DNA from: Nocardia sp. alder85J
Lineage (GTDB): Bacteria; Actinomycetota; Actinomycetes; Mycobacteriales; Mycobacteriaceae
DNA: 64,000 nucleotides
Direction: 5' to 3'
Assembly (NCBI RefSeq): GCF_020176955.2
Contig: NZ_JAIUCZ020000003.1
Coordinates: 969,672-1,033,671, forward strand
Shown: piece by piece, positions 7,841-17,344 of the stretch
Numbering within the stretch: position 1 is the stretch's first letter
How the letters are laid out: the number at the start of each line of letters is the position of its first letter
Notes under the pieces: model-generated
Told to the model about the DNA's origin: nothing
The model's database searches: none
What the model saw: only the letters and a program-made list of their open reading frames with translations
Program-made: the position numbers and the translations under genes

Positions 7841-8644
7841 TCACCAGATCGAGATCCAGTCGGCACTGCTCTCGAGCGCCGGTGGACCGTCGGCCGACGC
7901 CATCACGGACATGCTGGTGAGAATGATGTCGCCGCCATGGTTGTCGAGAAAGGCAACATCGGAAGCATCACGTCCGGTGGCGATCCGGACCATGGTCAGT
8001 CGCGGCGCCAGCCCCGTGGCGTCGACCACCCGCCAGACGCCCTCGTGATACACCTCGGCCACCGCATGAAAATCCATCGGAACGCACTGCGGAGCGTAGA
8101 CGGCGACCAGCCGAGCGGGCACATTCAACGCCCGCAACAACGCGACGACGAGATGCGCGAAATCCCGGCACACCCCCGCACCGGAGAGCAACGTCTCCGC
8201 GGCCCCATCGATGGGATCACTGCTCCCCGCGACGTACCGAATCCGCGACCCCACCCAATTCGACACCGCCAGCGGCAGATCCGCGCTCGTGACGTACCCG
8301 AACTCGGTGGCCGCGAACCCGAGGAACTTGTCCGATTCGGCGTACCGGCTCGGCCGCAGATAGACCGACAGATCATAGTCGGAAGCAGGCACGGCGAACG
8401 CCGTACCCAGCACGCTGGCCTCATACCGAGCCCGCAGATTCCCACTGCCGCAATCGAATCGGTGAATCCGGGTACCGTGCGGCCCGCAGATCTCCCACGG
8501 GACGATGGACCTGCCATCGAGCTCGAACGACAGATCCTCGATCACCTCGAGCCCCTCCTGCCGGGCGACCGTGATCTGGAATTCGAGCGTGGTAGGAGCC
8601 TGTACCTCGATGTCCAAACTGGTGGACACGTCGCGTTTCACCAC
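7841..8644 (-). CDS. Transglutaminase-like domain protein
   Basis: 267 residues from GTG 8644, preferred because GGGACG lies upstream and the family usually starts near KRDV; an in-frame GTG at 8689 would add 15 residues without a ribosome site. The N-terminal half is the beta domain found before bacterial transglutaminase cores (TSLDIEVQAPTTLEFQITVA). The core has the full catalytic triad: Cys in GAGVCRDFAHL, His in MDFHAVAEVY, Asp in WRVVDATGLAP. Such proteins are cysteine-type hydrolases or cross-linking enzymes, often of unknown substrate. No signal peptide is seen, so it is probably cytoplasmic. No operon partner. Confidence 0.85.
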   Translation of the reverse strand: MVKRDVSTSLDIEVQAPTTLEFQITVARQEGLEVIEDLSFELDGRSIVPWEICGPHGTRIHRFDCGSGNLRARYEASVLGTAFAVPASDYDLSVYLRPSRYAESDKFLGFAATEFGYVTSADLPLAVSNWVGSRIRYVAGSSDPIDGAAETLLSGAGVCRDFAHLVVALLRALNVPARLVAVYAPQCVPMDFHAVAEVYHEGVWRVVDATGLAPRLTMVRIATGRDASDVAFLDNHGGDIILTSMSVMASADGPPALESSADWISIW

Positions 8645-8792
8645 ATGATCGTCCCGTGAAAACCCCTGGGCCGCTCGGTTGGCAGTCACCGGTACTCAGG
8701 TCGGCCGCACGGAGATGACGGGTGCCCACCGGACGGGGGCATCCCAGCGACCGACCTCCGACGTGACCTGCACATGTCTCCACGGTACGCGC

Positions 8793-8896
8793 CGAGACGA
8801 AGCCCACCTCGATCCCGTTGCGTCGCAGCCGATTCGCGAGTTTCGGCGAGAAGGTGGTTTGCCGGTGGAGTGGGTACCGACCACCGCGATCGTCCG
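8793..8896 (-). pseudogene. Remnant of AAA/NadR-like ATPase with broken P-loop
   Basis: Reading the minus strand from 8896 gives RTIAVVGTHSTGK, a Walker A segment. One base is then missing, and the next frame continues TFSPKLANRLRRNGIEVGFVS. Together they read like the first ~35 residues of a P-loop nucleoside kinase/ATPase with TGKTTF interrupted by a one-base deletion. No continuation of the domain is found toward 8690. The rest of the 8690-9117 gap holds no gene I can support; a minus-strand stretch near 8950-9050 (DDWINPYAGKVYDWTSND) is protein-like and may be another fragment. Confidence 0.4.
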
Positions 8897-9117
8897 AAAT
8901 ATCGCTGGTACGAGCGATCCGGACACGGAAACGGCCGGGCACGTGGTTCAGCTGGCCGCGGTCGTCGAACTCGGAGTCGACCGCCGGGTTCTTGGCGGGA
9001 TCGTTGCTGGTCCAGTCGTACACCTTGCCCGCGTACGGGTTGATCCAGTCGTCGACCAGGGCGTATTCGCGTGAGCCGTTTCCAGACCGCTGGTGTTGCC
9101 GCAGCTGTTGCCGTGAA

Positions 9118-9154
9118 GCCTGGCCAGAAACTGAAATACAGTCCCTGGCCAGGC
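9118..9154 (-). terminator. Hairpin downstream of tRNA-Ser(GGA)
   Basis: On the minus strand a 16-bp stem (including two G-U pairs) with loop TATTT occupies this interval, 11 bases past the tRNA 3' end. It is not followed by a U-run, so it may act in processing or as a weak terminator. Confidence 0.5.
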
Positions 9155-9164
9155 CTTTCCTCGG

Positions 9165-9250
9165 CGGAGGATAGGGGATTTGAACCCCTGAGGGCTGTTA
9201 ACCCAACCCGCGTTCCAGGCGAGCGCCATAGGCCACTAGGCGAATCCTCC
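9165..9250 (-). tRNA. tRNA-Ser(GGA)
   Basis: A cloverleaf on the minus strand: acceptor GGAGGAT pairs with ATCCTCC, the anticodon loop CTGGAAC sits in the stem CTCGC/GCGGG, there is a long class II variable arm, and the T-loop is TTCAAAT. The discriminator is G and CCA is not encoded. It reads UCC and UCU serine codons. Confidence 0.95.
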
Positions 9251-9313
9251 GTCGAGCAATATACCGGTTGACCCCCGGTTGTGGGCAAATGGGCCTGTCA
9301 GTGGGGGTGGGGA

Positions 9314-10300
9314 CTACTTGTGGAGGGTGCTGAAGACCTTCTTCAGCTGATCGGTGCAGGTGTTGGCGACCGTGGTGGTGTTGAGGGTGCCGGGGTCGGC
9401 GTGGACGCGGAGTTCGACCTTCGCGGAGAGGTTGGAGTCCAGGGCGGCGCAGGTGTAGTCCAGGACGGTGAAGGACGAGTAGTCGGTCTGCTCGGAGGCG
9501 TAGTAGGCCTGCTGGCCGATGCCGGACAGGGCGCCGGAGGCGCGGCCGGAGCCGGTGGTGCGGGTGTCCGAATCGTGCCAGGAGTTGTACTGCGGGGCGC
9601 CGTAGTCGCTGGCGAAGGTGGCGTTGGCGCTCAGGTTGGCGTCGTTGCTGCCGTATTTTCCGGCGCCGCTGTAGCGCGCGGAGCAGTTCAGGGAGCCGCC
9701 GTCGTAGCTGGTGGGCTGGCGTTCGGTGTGTTCGGGGGCGCTCGCGGTGGGGGCCCATTTCTGGAGCACGGTCGGGTCGACCATGGCGCAGGCGTTGCTG
9801 TCGGCCTTGGTGATGACGTAGTTGCCGTCGTGCTTGCTGCCGGTGGACGAGCCGCCGGCGGCGGCACCGGACTTGTGGCCGAGCAGGACGGCCGCGGCGA
9901 CGACGGCGCCGATCAGGATCACGACGCCGGCGATCACGCCGATGATCAGGCCGGCGTTGCTCTTCTTCGGCGGCGGGGCGCCGTATTGGGGGGCGTACTG
10001 CGGGACCGCGCCGTACTGCGGTGGCGGCGGTGGTGGGGCGCCGTACTGCTGGGCCGGATAGCCGGGCGGGACGGGCTGGTAGGCGGCGTGCGGGTCGTAG
10101 ACCGGCGGGGCGGGCTGCTGGGGATAGGGCGAACCCTGGTACTGCTGTGGCGAACTCTGGAAGCCGAGCACCGTGGGATCGGTGCCGGTGACGGGCGCCC
10201 CCGGGGAGCTGTTGGCAGGTGGGGTGGACCACCACTGCACGGTTTCGTTGGGGTACCCGTCGCCCGGATTTCCGTCCTGCGGCGGGTTGCTGCGTGTCAC
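9314..10300 (-). CDS. Hypothetical Pro/Tyr-rich single-pass membrane protein
   Basis: 328 residues from GTG 10300, chosen because GGGGAGGA precedes it by about 9 nt; the reading from 10405 adds an unlikely basic leader. The N-terminal ~110 residues are rich in Pro, Gln, Tyr and Gly (PGYPAQQYGAPPPPPPQYG), then come a Lys pair and one transmembrane helix (AGLIIGVIAGVVILIGAVV). The ~170-residue C-terminal domain is probably outside the membrane and has a few cysteines that could pair (NACAM, LNCSA, DYTCA, NTCTD). This layout is common in mycolata surface proteins. No function is recognised. Confidence 0.75.
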   Translation of the reverse strand: MTRSNPPQDGNPGDGYPNETVQWWSTPPANSSPGAPVTGTDPTVLGFQSSPQQYQGSPYPQQPAPPVYDPHAAYQPVPPGYPAQQYGAPPPPPPQYGAVPQYAPQYGAPPPKKSNAGLIIGVIAGVVILIGAVVAAAVLLGHKSGAAAGGSSTGSKHDGNYVITKADSNACAMVDPTVLQKWAPTASAPEHTERQPTSYDGGSLNCSARYSGAGKYGSNDANLSANATFASDYGAPQYNSWHDSDTRTTGSGRASGALSGIGQQAYYASEQTDYSSFTVLDYTCAALDSNLSAKVELRVHADPGTLNTTTVANTCTDQLKKVFSTLHK

Positions 10301-10465
10301 TTGCTCGGTTCCTCCCCGGTCCGAGGCGGGAAATCCGCGACGAACCTCTCGAAACGCGGAATTCCGCGACGAACTTCGCAGCGATCGTAACCAGTGTGCG
10401 GACATCCGTCACCGGGGTCGACCGGCGGTCGCGGCGGGGGCGGCGGGTCAGGGTCCGGGCACTGC

Positions 10466-10471
10466 TACACT
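10466..10471 (+). promoter_or_regulatory. -10 element for SRP RNA
   Basis: TACACT lies 8 bp before the 5' end of the SRP RNA fold, the right place for a sigma-A -10 hexamer. No good -35 hexamer was seen. Confidence 0.5.
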
Positions 10472-10478
10472 GGCCGAC

Positions 10479-10564
10479 GGATCCCGCGCGGCGAGCATCC
10501 TGTGAATCCCCCCAGGGCCGGAAGGCAGCAAGGGTCAACGGGCTCTGCCGGGTGCGCGGGGTCC
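10479..10564 (+). ncRNA. ffs: Small bacterial signal recognition particle RNA (4.5S)
   Basis: The apical hairpin carries the diagnostic CCGGAAGGCAGCAAGGGT core that binds Ffh. The ends GGATCCCGCGC and GCGCGGGGTCC pair to close the long stem. It is about 86 nt, close to other small bacterial SRP RNAs. It sits just upstream of the aminotransferase gene, as I recall for mycobacteria. It acts with Ffh and FtsY in co-translational membrane targeting. Exact ends are estimated from the pairing. Confidence 0.92.
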
Positions 10565-10711
10565 CCTATTCTCTCGCCGCGGCAGGTGTGCGGCACTTCT
10601 CCCCGAATACCGCCGGCGGCGTGCTGTACGCCGTCGCCCGCACCGGGACCGGCGAGTAACGTGGTCCGCTGGACCGGCCGCGGAGCCGGTCGCGCACCCA
10701 CATCGCCGTAG

Positions 10712-12016
<1,305 letters not shown>

Positions 12017-12027
12017 GCCGACCTGCG

Positions 12028-12060
12028 GCCCGCCGCCGTTCGGCCCGAGCGGCGGCGGGC
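12028..12060. terminator. Hairpin between convergent genes
   Basis: An 11-bp perfect stem (GCCCGCCGCCG at 12028-12038 with CGGCGGCGGGC at 12050-12060) lies between the ends of the aminotransferase and methyltransferase genes. There is no U-tract, so it would act as a structure-dependent stop for both directions. Confidence 0.5.
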
Positions 12061-12085
12061 GATGTCGTCCGGGTTCGTCCGGGGG

Positions 12086-12949
12086 CTATTCGGGTTTGTG
12101 GGCGAGCACGGCGAAGACGGTCACCGACAGGTGGATGTCGCCGGTGCGCGCACCCATCGCCAGATCGGTGAGCAGCCGCTCGCGCTGCGGTTCGGTGATC
12201 GCGCCGCGCGCCACCGCCATCGCGGAGATGCGTCCGACCAGCGCGCCCGCTCCGGCACTCGGGTCCTGCACCAGCGCATGTGAGGCCACCTCGTCGATGA
12301 CCAGGCCGGCCTGACTCAGCAGCCCGGACAGCCGGCGGCCGGAGAACGGCTGCGTGGTGCTCGCGATCAGGGTCTCGACCACCTCCTGCGCCACATGCCG
12401 GTCGCCCGGATGCACGATCGCCGTGCCCCAGTCGGCGTCCATCAGCACCACGCGACCACCGGGCCGCAGCACCCGCGCGATCTCGGCCGCGGCGCGGGCC
12501 GGCGCGGTCAGATGCTGGAAGACGCGCTCGCACAGGGCGACATCGAAGGTGTCGGTGCCGAACGGCAGACCGTACGCGTCACCGGAGACGAACCTGGCGG
12601 CCGAACCGGCCTGGGCGGCACGGCGTTCGGCTCCGGACAGCAGATCCGGATCGGGTTCCACGCCGACGGCGGCGCCGGTGGGCCCGACCGCGGTCGCGAA
12701 AGTCATGACCTCCGAACCGGTTCCGGAGCCGATGTCGACGGCGTTCTCACCGGGCGCGGCGGCCAGGGCCTCGTGGGCCCAGGTCCGTAGCCGGTCGATG
12801 CCGGGTAGTGTCGCCCGCAGATCCCGGACGTCGACGAGTTGGTCGTAACCCTCTCGGTCGAAGCGGTCCGGACGCAGGCCGGGAAGCGAGGTGCTGGGTG
12901 TGGGCGCCATGGCGGTAGGGGTTGTTGCCAGAGTGTCGGGCATGCGCAC
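12086..12949 (-). CDS. SAM-dependent class I methyltransferase
   Basis: 287 residues. After ~55 variable residues the Rossmann-like core begins: motif I AVDIGSGTGSEV, the acidic end of strand 2 VGVEPDP, motif II region GDAYGLPFGTDTFDVALCER and motif III LRPGGRVVLMD. This is a Methyltransf_11/25-type small-molecule methyltransferase. The C-terminal third (LSGLLSQAGLVIDEVASHAL, then GRISAMAVARGAITEPQ) resembles the substrate lid of ubiquinone/sterol-type enzymes, but the substrate cannot be told. The start ATG 12949 is followed by an in-frame ATG two codons later. It is convergent with aspT and in the same direction as the acyltransferase-like gene upstream, 48 bp apart. Confidence 0.85.
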   Translation of the reverse strand: MRMPDTLATTPTAMAPTPSTSLPGLRPDRFDREGYDQLVDVRDLRATLPGIDRLRTWAHEALAAAPGENAVDIGSGTGSEVMTFATAVGPTGAAVGVEPDPDLLSGAERRAAQAGSAARFVSGDAYGLPFGTDTFDVALCERVFQHLTAPARAAAEIARVLRPGGRVVLMDADWGTAIVHPGDRHVAQEVVETLIASTTQPFSGRRLSGLLSQAGLVIDEVASHALVQDPSAGAGALVGRISAMAVARGAITEPQRERLLTDLAMGARTGDIHLSVTVFAVLAHKPE

Positions 12950-12997
12950 ACCCTACGCGGGACCGCCACCTCCGGTGGGGTTTGATTGTGAGATCCG

Positions 12998-14488
12998 TCA
13001 CCGTGGCGCGCCGGTCGCCGCCACCACCCGCGTCAGCGCCGCGTCCAGCGCGTCGGCGTAGTCGCCCAGGTCGGGCAGCACGTCCGCATCGGCGTGCAGG
13101 GATACGGTGACCGTCCCGCCGAGGCCGTGCACGCCGTGCGTCAGGTGCATGACCGCGCCCAGGGCCGGGAATCCGGCGGTGAATCGGACCGGGGCGCCCG
13201 CGCAGGTCAGATCCGCCGGGCCGCGGTGGACGCTGGAAACGACGGTGTGCGCCGACAGTGCCGCGGGGACCGTGTCGAGCGGGAAGGCGGCGATGTCCCG
13301 GCGCAGCACCGGGGCCGGAAGGGCGGCGGTGACCCGATCGGGCGCGGCCAGCAGCGGATGCCCGGCCCGCTCGCGGCGGGCCGCGAGCTCGGCGGCGATC
13401 AGATCGGCGCGCCGCCGGAGATCCGGTTCGGCGCAGGGTAATTCGACGGCGATATCCCGATAGTTGTTGCGCCCGAACCGATCCGATCCGGTCAGTGCGA
13501 CCGGCACCTGGGCGGCGAGGGCGGCGGGCGCCTCGCCGCGGCGGGCCAGAAAGGCGGGCAACGCCACCGAGATCGCGGTGAGCGCCAGCACCGTCACGGT
13601 GTGACCGGGAGCCCGGAGGTCGTCGCGCACCAGCATCCGCACGATCCGGTGGCCGGGTACGGGCGGGTGGTTCAGTGTAGTCGGCGCGAATTTCCCTGCC
13701 GGTGGCGGGATTTCGCCACGCGCCGTCAGCTCGCCGAGTTCGCGCCGGGACCGCTCGGCGGCGATCCCCCGAATCAGGGTGAGCCCCAGATCTCCGGGCA
13801 TCGCCAGCAGCGCCCGCGCCTCGATCAGCCGGTCCACCGCGCGCGGGACGACACCGTGCTGCCACGCGCGCACCGCCTCCGATCGACGGCGCGGGCCCGG
13901 CTGTGCGCGGGCGGACCGTTCCGCACGACGGTCCGCGACGACCGCCGCCCCGGGGTCCGGATCGGCGAAACGGTCACGGCCCCGCCGTGCTTCGCCATCG
14001 CCGGCCCGCGGCGACTCCCTCACCGGTTCCGCGCGGAACAGCGCGCGGGCGATCTCGGCGGCCCGGCGGCCGTCGGCCAGGGCGTGCGACAGTTGCAGCA
14101 CCACGACCAGGGCCGGGCCGGGGCCGCCCGGAGCGCCGGTGACGCCGGGGAACAGGTGCAGCCGCCAGGGCCGCCGGTCGGCCCGCACCCCGTCGGGGAG
14201 CACCGCGGCGAGCGCCGTCACCATCGCGGCCCAGTCCGATTCCGGCAGTTCGTGTTCGACCAGCTGGTCGGCGTCGATCTCACACGGTACCCAGCGCGGA
14301 TACGCGAACCGGTACTCGCGCAGCCGGATTCGCAGGTCGGCGATCGTGGCACAGCGGGCCGTCAAGGCGGCGCGCAGCCGGTCCGGGCCGATGCCGGGAT
14401 CGTCGAAGCAGTACAGCAGGAACAGGTCGTTGCAGGCGCGCTGGGACAGCCAATAGGAGATCGCGTCCCGCGGGACCATCGTGTGCAC
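12998..14488 (-). CDS. WS/DGAT-like acyltransferase, divergent active site
   Basis: 496 residues with the layout of wax ester synthase/diacylglycerol acyltransferases: N-terminal condensation-type domain, a middle NHPPVPGHRIVRM segment, and a C-terminal DUF1298 region (FTAGFPALGAVMHLTHGVHG). The active-site motif HHxxxDG reads SHALADG (in VVVLQLSHALADGRRAAE), so the first His is Ser while the catalytic second His, Asp and Gly remain. Known members acylate diacylglycerol or alcohols in storage lipid synthesis on the inner face of the membrane. The substitution leaves activity plausible but unproven. Starts at ATG 14488 (MHTMVPRD) or three codons in. Confidence 0.8.
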   Translation of the reverse strand: MHTMVPRDAISYWLSQRACNDLFLLYCFDDPGIGPDRLRAALTARCATIADLRIRLREYRFAYPRWVPCEIDADQLVEHELPESDWAAMVTALAAVLPDGVRADRRPWRLHLFPGVTGAPGGPGPALVVVLQLSHALADGRRAAEIARALFRAEPVRESPRAGDGEARRGRDRFADPDPGAAVVADRRAERSARAQPGPRRRSEAVRAWQHGVVPRAVDRLIEARALLAMPGDLGLTLIRGIAAERSRRELGELTARGEIPPPAGKFAPTTLNHPPVPGHRIVRMLVRDDLRAPGHTVTVLALTAISVALPAFLARRGEAPAALAAQVPVALTGSDRFGRNNYRDIAVELPCAEPDLRRRADLIAAELAARRERAGHPLLAAPDRVTAALPAPVLRRDIAAFPLDTVPAALSAHTVVSSVHRGPADLTCAGAPVRFTAGFPALGAVMHLTHGVHGLGGTVTVSLHADADVLPDLGDYADALDAALTRVVAATGAPR

Positions 14489-14679
14489 CCGCCGACGATA
14501 GCCGCGGGCCGGTGATGTCCGGCCCCGGATCGTGCCGGTGTTCGCGCTGGATCAGGGTGCGTTCTTCATGCTCACCCTCGCCGTGGCGATCCTGACGCCG
14601 CTACTGTTCGCGCTGCTCGTCAGCTATCCCTGGCCGGAGAAGCGGCCGACCGGGGATCGCGCCCACCACATCCAGCGAC

Positions 14680-15222
14680 GTGCCGGTGCGCACCGCGATC
14701 GGCGCGATGTCGCCGGGCTGCTACCCGGTACCGACCCCGGTCTGCGTCAACGACATCATCGCGCTGGAGTTCGACATTTCATCGAACGCGACGACCTGGA
14801 TCTTCCGGGTCGGATTGCTGATCGTGCCGCCGCCGGCCTATTTCGCCGACTATCGGCGGTGCCCGGCTCCGCGATGCGCCGATCGAGCGATGCTGGAGCA
14901 CGGCATCGAAACCGGGATCATCCGCCGCCTGCCACCCGGAGAATACATCGAACTGCATCAACCGCTGGGGCCGGTCGATGCGCACGGTCACCCGATTCCA
15001 CCGACCTACCAGGGCGCCGCGATTCCGAAGAAGATGAACAGGCTCGGGCTTTCCGGGAAACCGGGTAGCGGAAGCTTCTTCCGGGCCGATCCGCAGCCGG
15101 AAATCGAGCAACTGCGCGCGGCCGGGCACAGTGTGGAATCACGGCAACTCGCGGTGCTGCGGCATGTTCGGGAAATGGCGGACGGTACCGCCGGATCCGG
15201 GATAATTGAGCACCGGAGCTGA
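14680..15222 (+). CDS. Hypothetical protein, possibly a frameshifted gene
   Basis: An open frame of 180 codons from GTG 14680. The part NDIIALEFDISSNATTWIFR followed by VGLLIVPPPAYFADYRRC and the later GSFFRADPQPEIEQLRAAG look like genuine protein. The frame remains open upstream to about 14640 (GIAPTTSSDVPV) but without a good start. The overlapping frame from GTG 14532 gives FFMLTLAVAILTPLLFALLV, a convincing membrane helix, then becomes junk near 14660. One gene with a one-base shift around 14650 is therefore possible. I do not recognise the family. Confidence 0.4.
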   Translation: MPVRTAIGAMSPGCYPVPTPVCVNDIIALEFDISSNATTWIFRVGLLIVPPPAYFADYRRCPAPRCADRAMLEHGIETGIIRRLPPGEYIELHQPLGPVDAHGHPIPPTYQGAAIPKKMNRLGLSGKPGSGSFFRADPQPEIEQLRAAGHSVESRQLAVLRHVREMADGTAGSGIIEHRS

Positions 15223-15305
15223 AACGGTCGATTGAAAGATATACGGTCGAACACGGCCCCGGGCGCTCGGCCCGAGGCCGGTTCCGTACCGTACGTACGT
15301 GCCGA

Positions 15306-15515
15306 TCAGGCTCGGCCGATCATCCCTTCCGTCACCTCCGAGACGAATGCATCCCATTCGCCGGGAGTGAAGGCCAGGATCGGACCCCGACCCTGGTCCT
15401 TGGTGTCGCGCACTGCGATATTGTCGTCGCCCAGAAACGCGACCTCCACGCAGTTTCCGTCGGGACCGCTGTATGTACTCTTTCGCCACACAGCACCGGT
15501 CACGTCGACCTTCAC
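15306..15515 (-). CDS. DUF397 domain small protein
   Basis: 69 residues spanning a whole DUF397 domain: WRKSTYSGPDGNCVEVAFL, then IAVRDTKDQGRGPILAF and the final segment WDAFVSEV. GAAGGAG lies close before GTG 15515. In actinobacteria these proteins usually sit next to a cognate XRE-type regulator (BldB/WhiJ-like systems) and modulate it during development or antibiotic production. No such regulator is found on either side here, so this copy is an orphan. Cytoplasmic, function inferred only from family. Confidence 0.9.
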   Translation of the reverse strand: MKVDVTGAVWRKSTYSGPDGNCVEVAFLGDDNIAVRDTKDQGRGPILAFTPGEWDAFVSEVTEGMIGRA

Positions 15516-15909
15516 AGCTATAGCTCCTTCGCTACTTCGAGAATACGGGGGGTTATCCCTGACAAATTATTCGATCTTGTTCCGGGACCTGTCGGACATC
15601 GAATCCCGCGATGCGTCCCGGTGGCGGCGCGCAACGGCAACTCGCGTCGGTCGTGCGCATCCACCCGGTTCACTTTGCGGATGTTGCCCGCCGTGTTGCA
15701 CAGTAGCAGGTTTTCGTAATCGCGCCAGGGAGAGTTTCGACGTTCACCGAGCGAAATCCGGACATATCAGGACCTCGACATGTTTGCGGACAAATTGCTT
15801 CCGGAAATACAAGATCAATACAACGGTCTCTCGGGAATTACCGGGAACGCGATCCCGAGTGGTGCGTACCGGATATTCACGAGTCAGCGGAAGCGGGCAG
15901 AATGGACCG
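15516..15909. other. Gene-free stretch, relatively AT-richer
   Basis: No reading frame, RNA fold or repeat could be supported here. The base composition is noticeably lower in G+C than the surroundings (for example around 15770-15840), as expected for divergent promoters of the DUF397 gene (15515, minus) and the GluQRS fusion (15910, plus). It may also be where a DUF397 partner gene was lost. Confidence 0.5.
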
Positions 15910-17289
15910 ATGACCGAACGTGACCGAGACGACGCCGGACATGCCCGGAATGCCCGGCCCCGCGACCGGCTCGGCCGCCCGCTACCACCGGGTAGCGTCG
16001 GGGTCCCCCGGATCCCGGAGGACCTCCAGCTAACTTCTCGGCAAACTTTGGACTACGCACAACGGCTGCTGGACGACGGCACGGCCTTCCACGCGCACGA
16101 GGTCCTGGAGGCCGCCTGGAAGAACGGACCGGTTGCCGAGAAGATGCTGTGGCAGGGCCTGGCGCAGTACGCGGTCGGGCTCACCCATATCCAGCGGGGT
16201 AACCCCAAGGGGGCGCGGCTGCTGCTCGAGCGGGCCGTGGGGCGGCTGGAAGCCGCCGCTCCGCTCCCGTACGGCGTGGACGGCCCGGGCCTGATCGCCC
16301 ACGCGCGGAACCTGCTGGACGAACTCGCCGCCGGGCGGCTGCCCGCGGAATCGCGCCTGCGGCCGCGGCTGCGGGTGCCGGCCGCCGGCGCCGGGCGCTT
16401 CGCCCCCACCCCCTCGGGCGATCTGCACCTCGGCAATCTCCGGACCGCGCTGCTGGCCTGGCTGTTCGCCCGCTCGACCGGCCGCGAATTCGGTATCCGC
16501 ATCGAGGATCTGGACACCGACCGGTCCCGCCCCGACATCGCCGACCGGCAACTGGCGGATCTCGCCGCGATCGGCCTGGACTGGGACGGCCCGGTGGTGT
16601 GGCAATCGCAACGCCTGGACCGGCACCACGCCGCCGTCGAGCGGCTCACCGCGGCCGGGCTGACCTACGAATGTTATTGCACGCGAAAGGAGATCCAGCA
16701 GGCCGCGACCGCGCCGCACGGACCGATGGGCGCCTATCCCGGCACCTGCCGCGAGCTGACCGGCGCGGAACGGTCCGCCCGGCGGGCAGCGGGCCGCCCG
16801 GCGGCGCTGCGATTGCGTTCGGCGGTCACCGAATTCGAAGTGATCGACGAAATCCACGGATGCTACCGGGGTCTCGTGGACGATTTCGTGCTGCGTCGCG
16901 GAGACGGCACGCCCGCATACAATCTCGCGGTCGTCGTCGATGACAGCGAACAGGGCTTCGACCAGGTGGTCCGGGGTGACGACCTGCTGCCCTCCACCCC
17001 GCGGCAGGCCTATCTGGCCACCCTTCTCGGCTTCGACGTGCCCCGATACGCCCATGTGCCATTGGTTCTCAATCGAGACGGCAAGCGACTGGCCAAACGG
17101 GACGGAGCGGTCACGCTGGCCGATCGGCTCGCCGCCGGGGAAACGGCGCGGCAGGTGGCGGCGGTGCTGACGAACTCACTGGGTACGATCGCGAGCACAC
17201 CGCGCGAGGCCCTCGATCGATTCGATCCGGAAACGTTGTCGCACTCACCATGGATATTCGAACCGAGCGGCTTGTTGCGACGCGGTTGA
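15910..17289 (+). CDS. gluQ: DUF309 - glutamyl-Q tRNA(Asp) synthetase fusion
   Basis: 459 residues in one frame. Residues ~45-140 form a DUF309 domain ([20 protein letters not shown], with the typical H-HE-W pattern). Residues ~163-455 are Glu[18 protein letters not shown] holds the HIGH-like motif, the zinc site is CYC...Y...C ([10 protein letters not shown], then [10 protein letters not shown]), and KRLAKRDGA is the KMSKS-like loop. No anticodon-binding domain follows, as expected. GluQRS activates glutamate and attaches it to queuosine-34 of tRNA-Asp. A DUF309 fusion is unusual to my knowledge. Start ATG 15910 was chosen as the first before the DUF309 domain; the longer open reading upstream is noise. 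yhhQ and tgt lie nearby. Confidence 0.9.
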   Translation: MTERDRDDAGHARNARPRDRLGRPLPPGSVGVPRIPEDLQLTSRQTLDYAQRLLDDGTAFHAHEVLEAAWKNGPVAEKMLWQGLAQYAVGLTHIQRGNPKGARLLLERAVGRLEAAAPLPYGVDGPGLIAHARNLLDELAAGRLPAESRLRPRLRVPAAGAGRFAPTPSGDLHLGNLRTALLAWLFARSTGREFGIRIEDLDTDRSRPDIADRQLADLAAIGLDWDGPVVWQSQRLDRHHAAVERLTAAGLTYECYCTRKEIQQAATAPHGPMGAYPGTCRELTGAERSARRAAGRPAALRLRSAVTEFEVIDEIHGCYRGLVDDFVLRRGDGTPAYNLAVVVDDSEQGFDQVVRGDDLLPSTPRQAYLATLLGFDVPRYAHVPLVLNRDGKRLAKRDGAVTLADRLAAGETARQVAAVLTNSLGTIASTPREALDRFDPETLSHSPWIFEPSGLLRRG

Positions 17290-17344
17290 TTTCCGTAACG
17301 TAACCGGTCGATACCGGTACGACAATTCATCGAGGAACCCAGAT

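Noticed and set aside
9118..9154. Riboswitch or attenuator
   Set aside because: It lies downstream of the tRNA, not before a coding gene, and shows only one simple stem.
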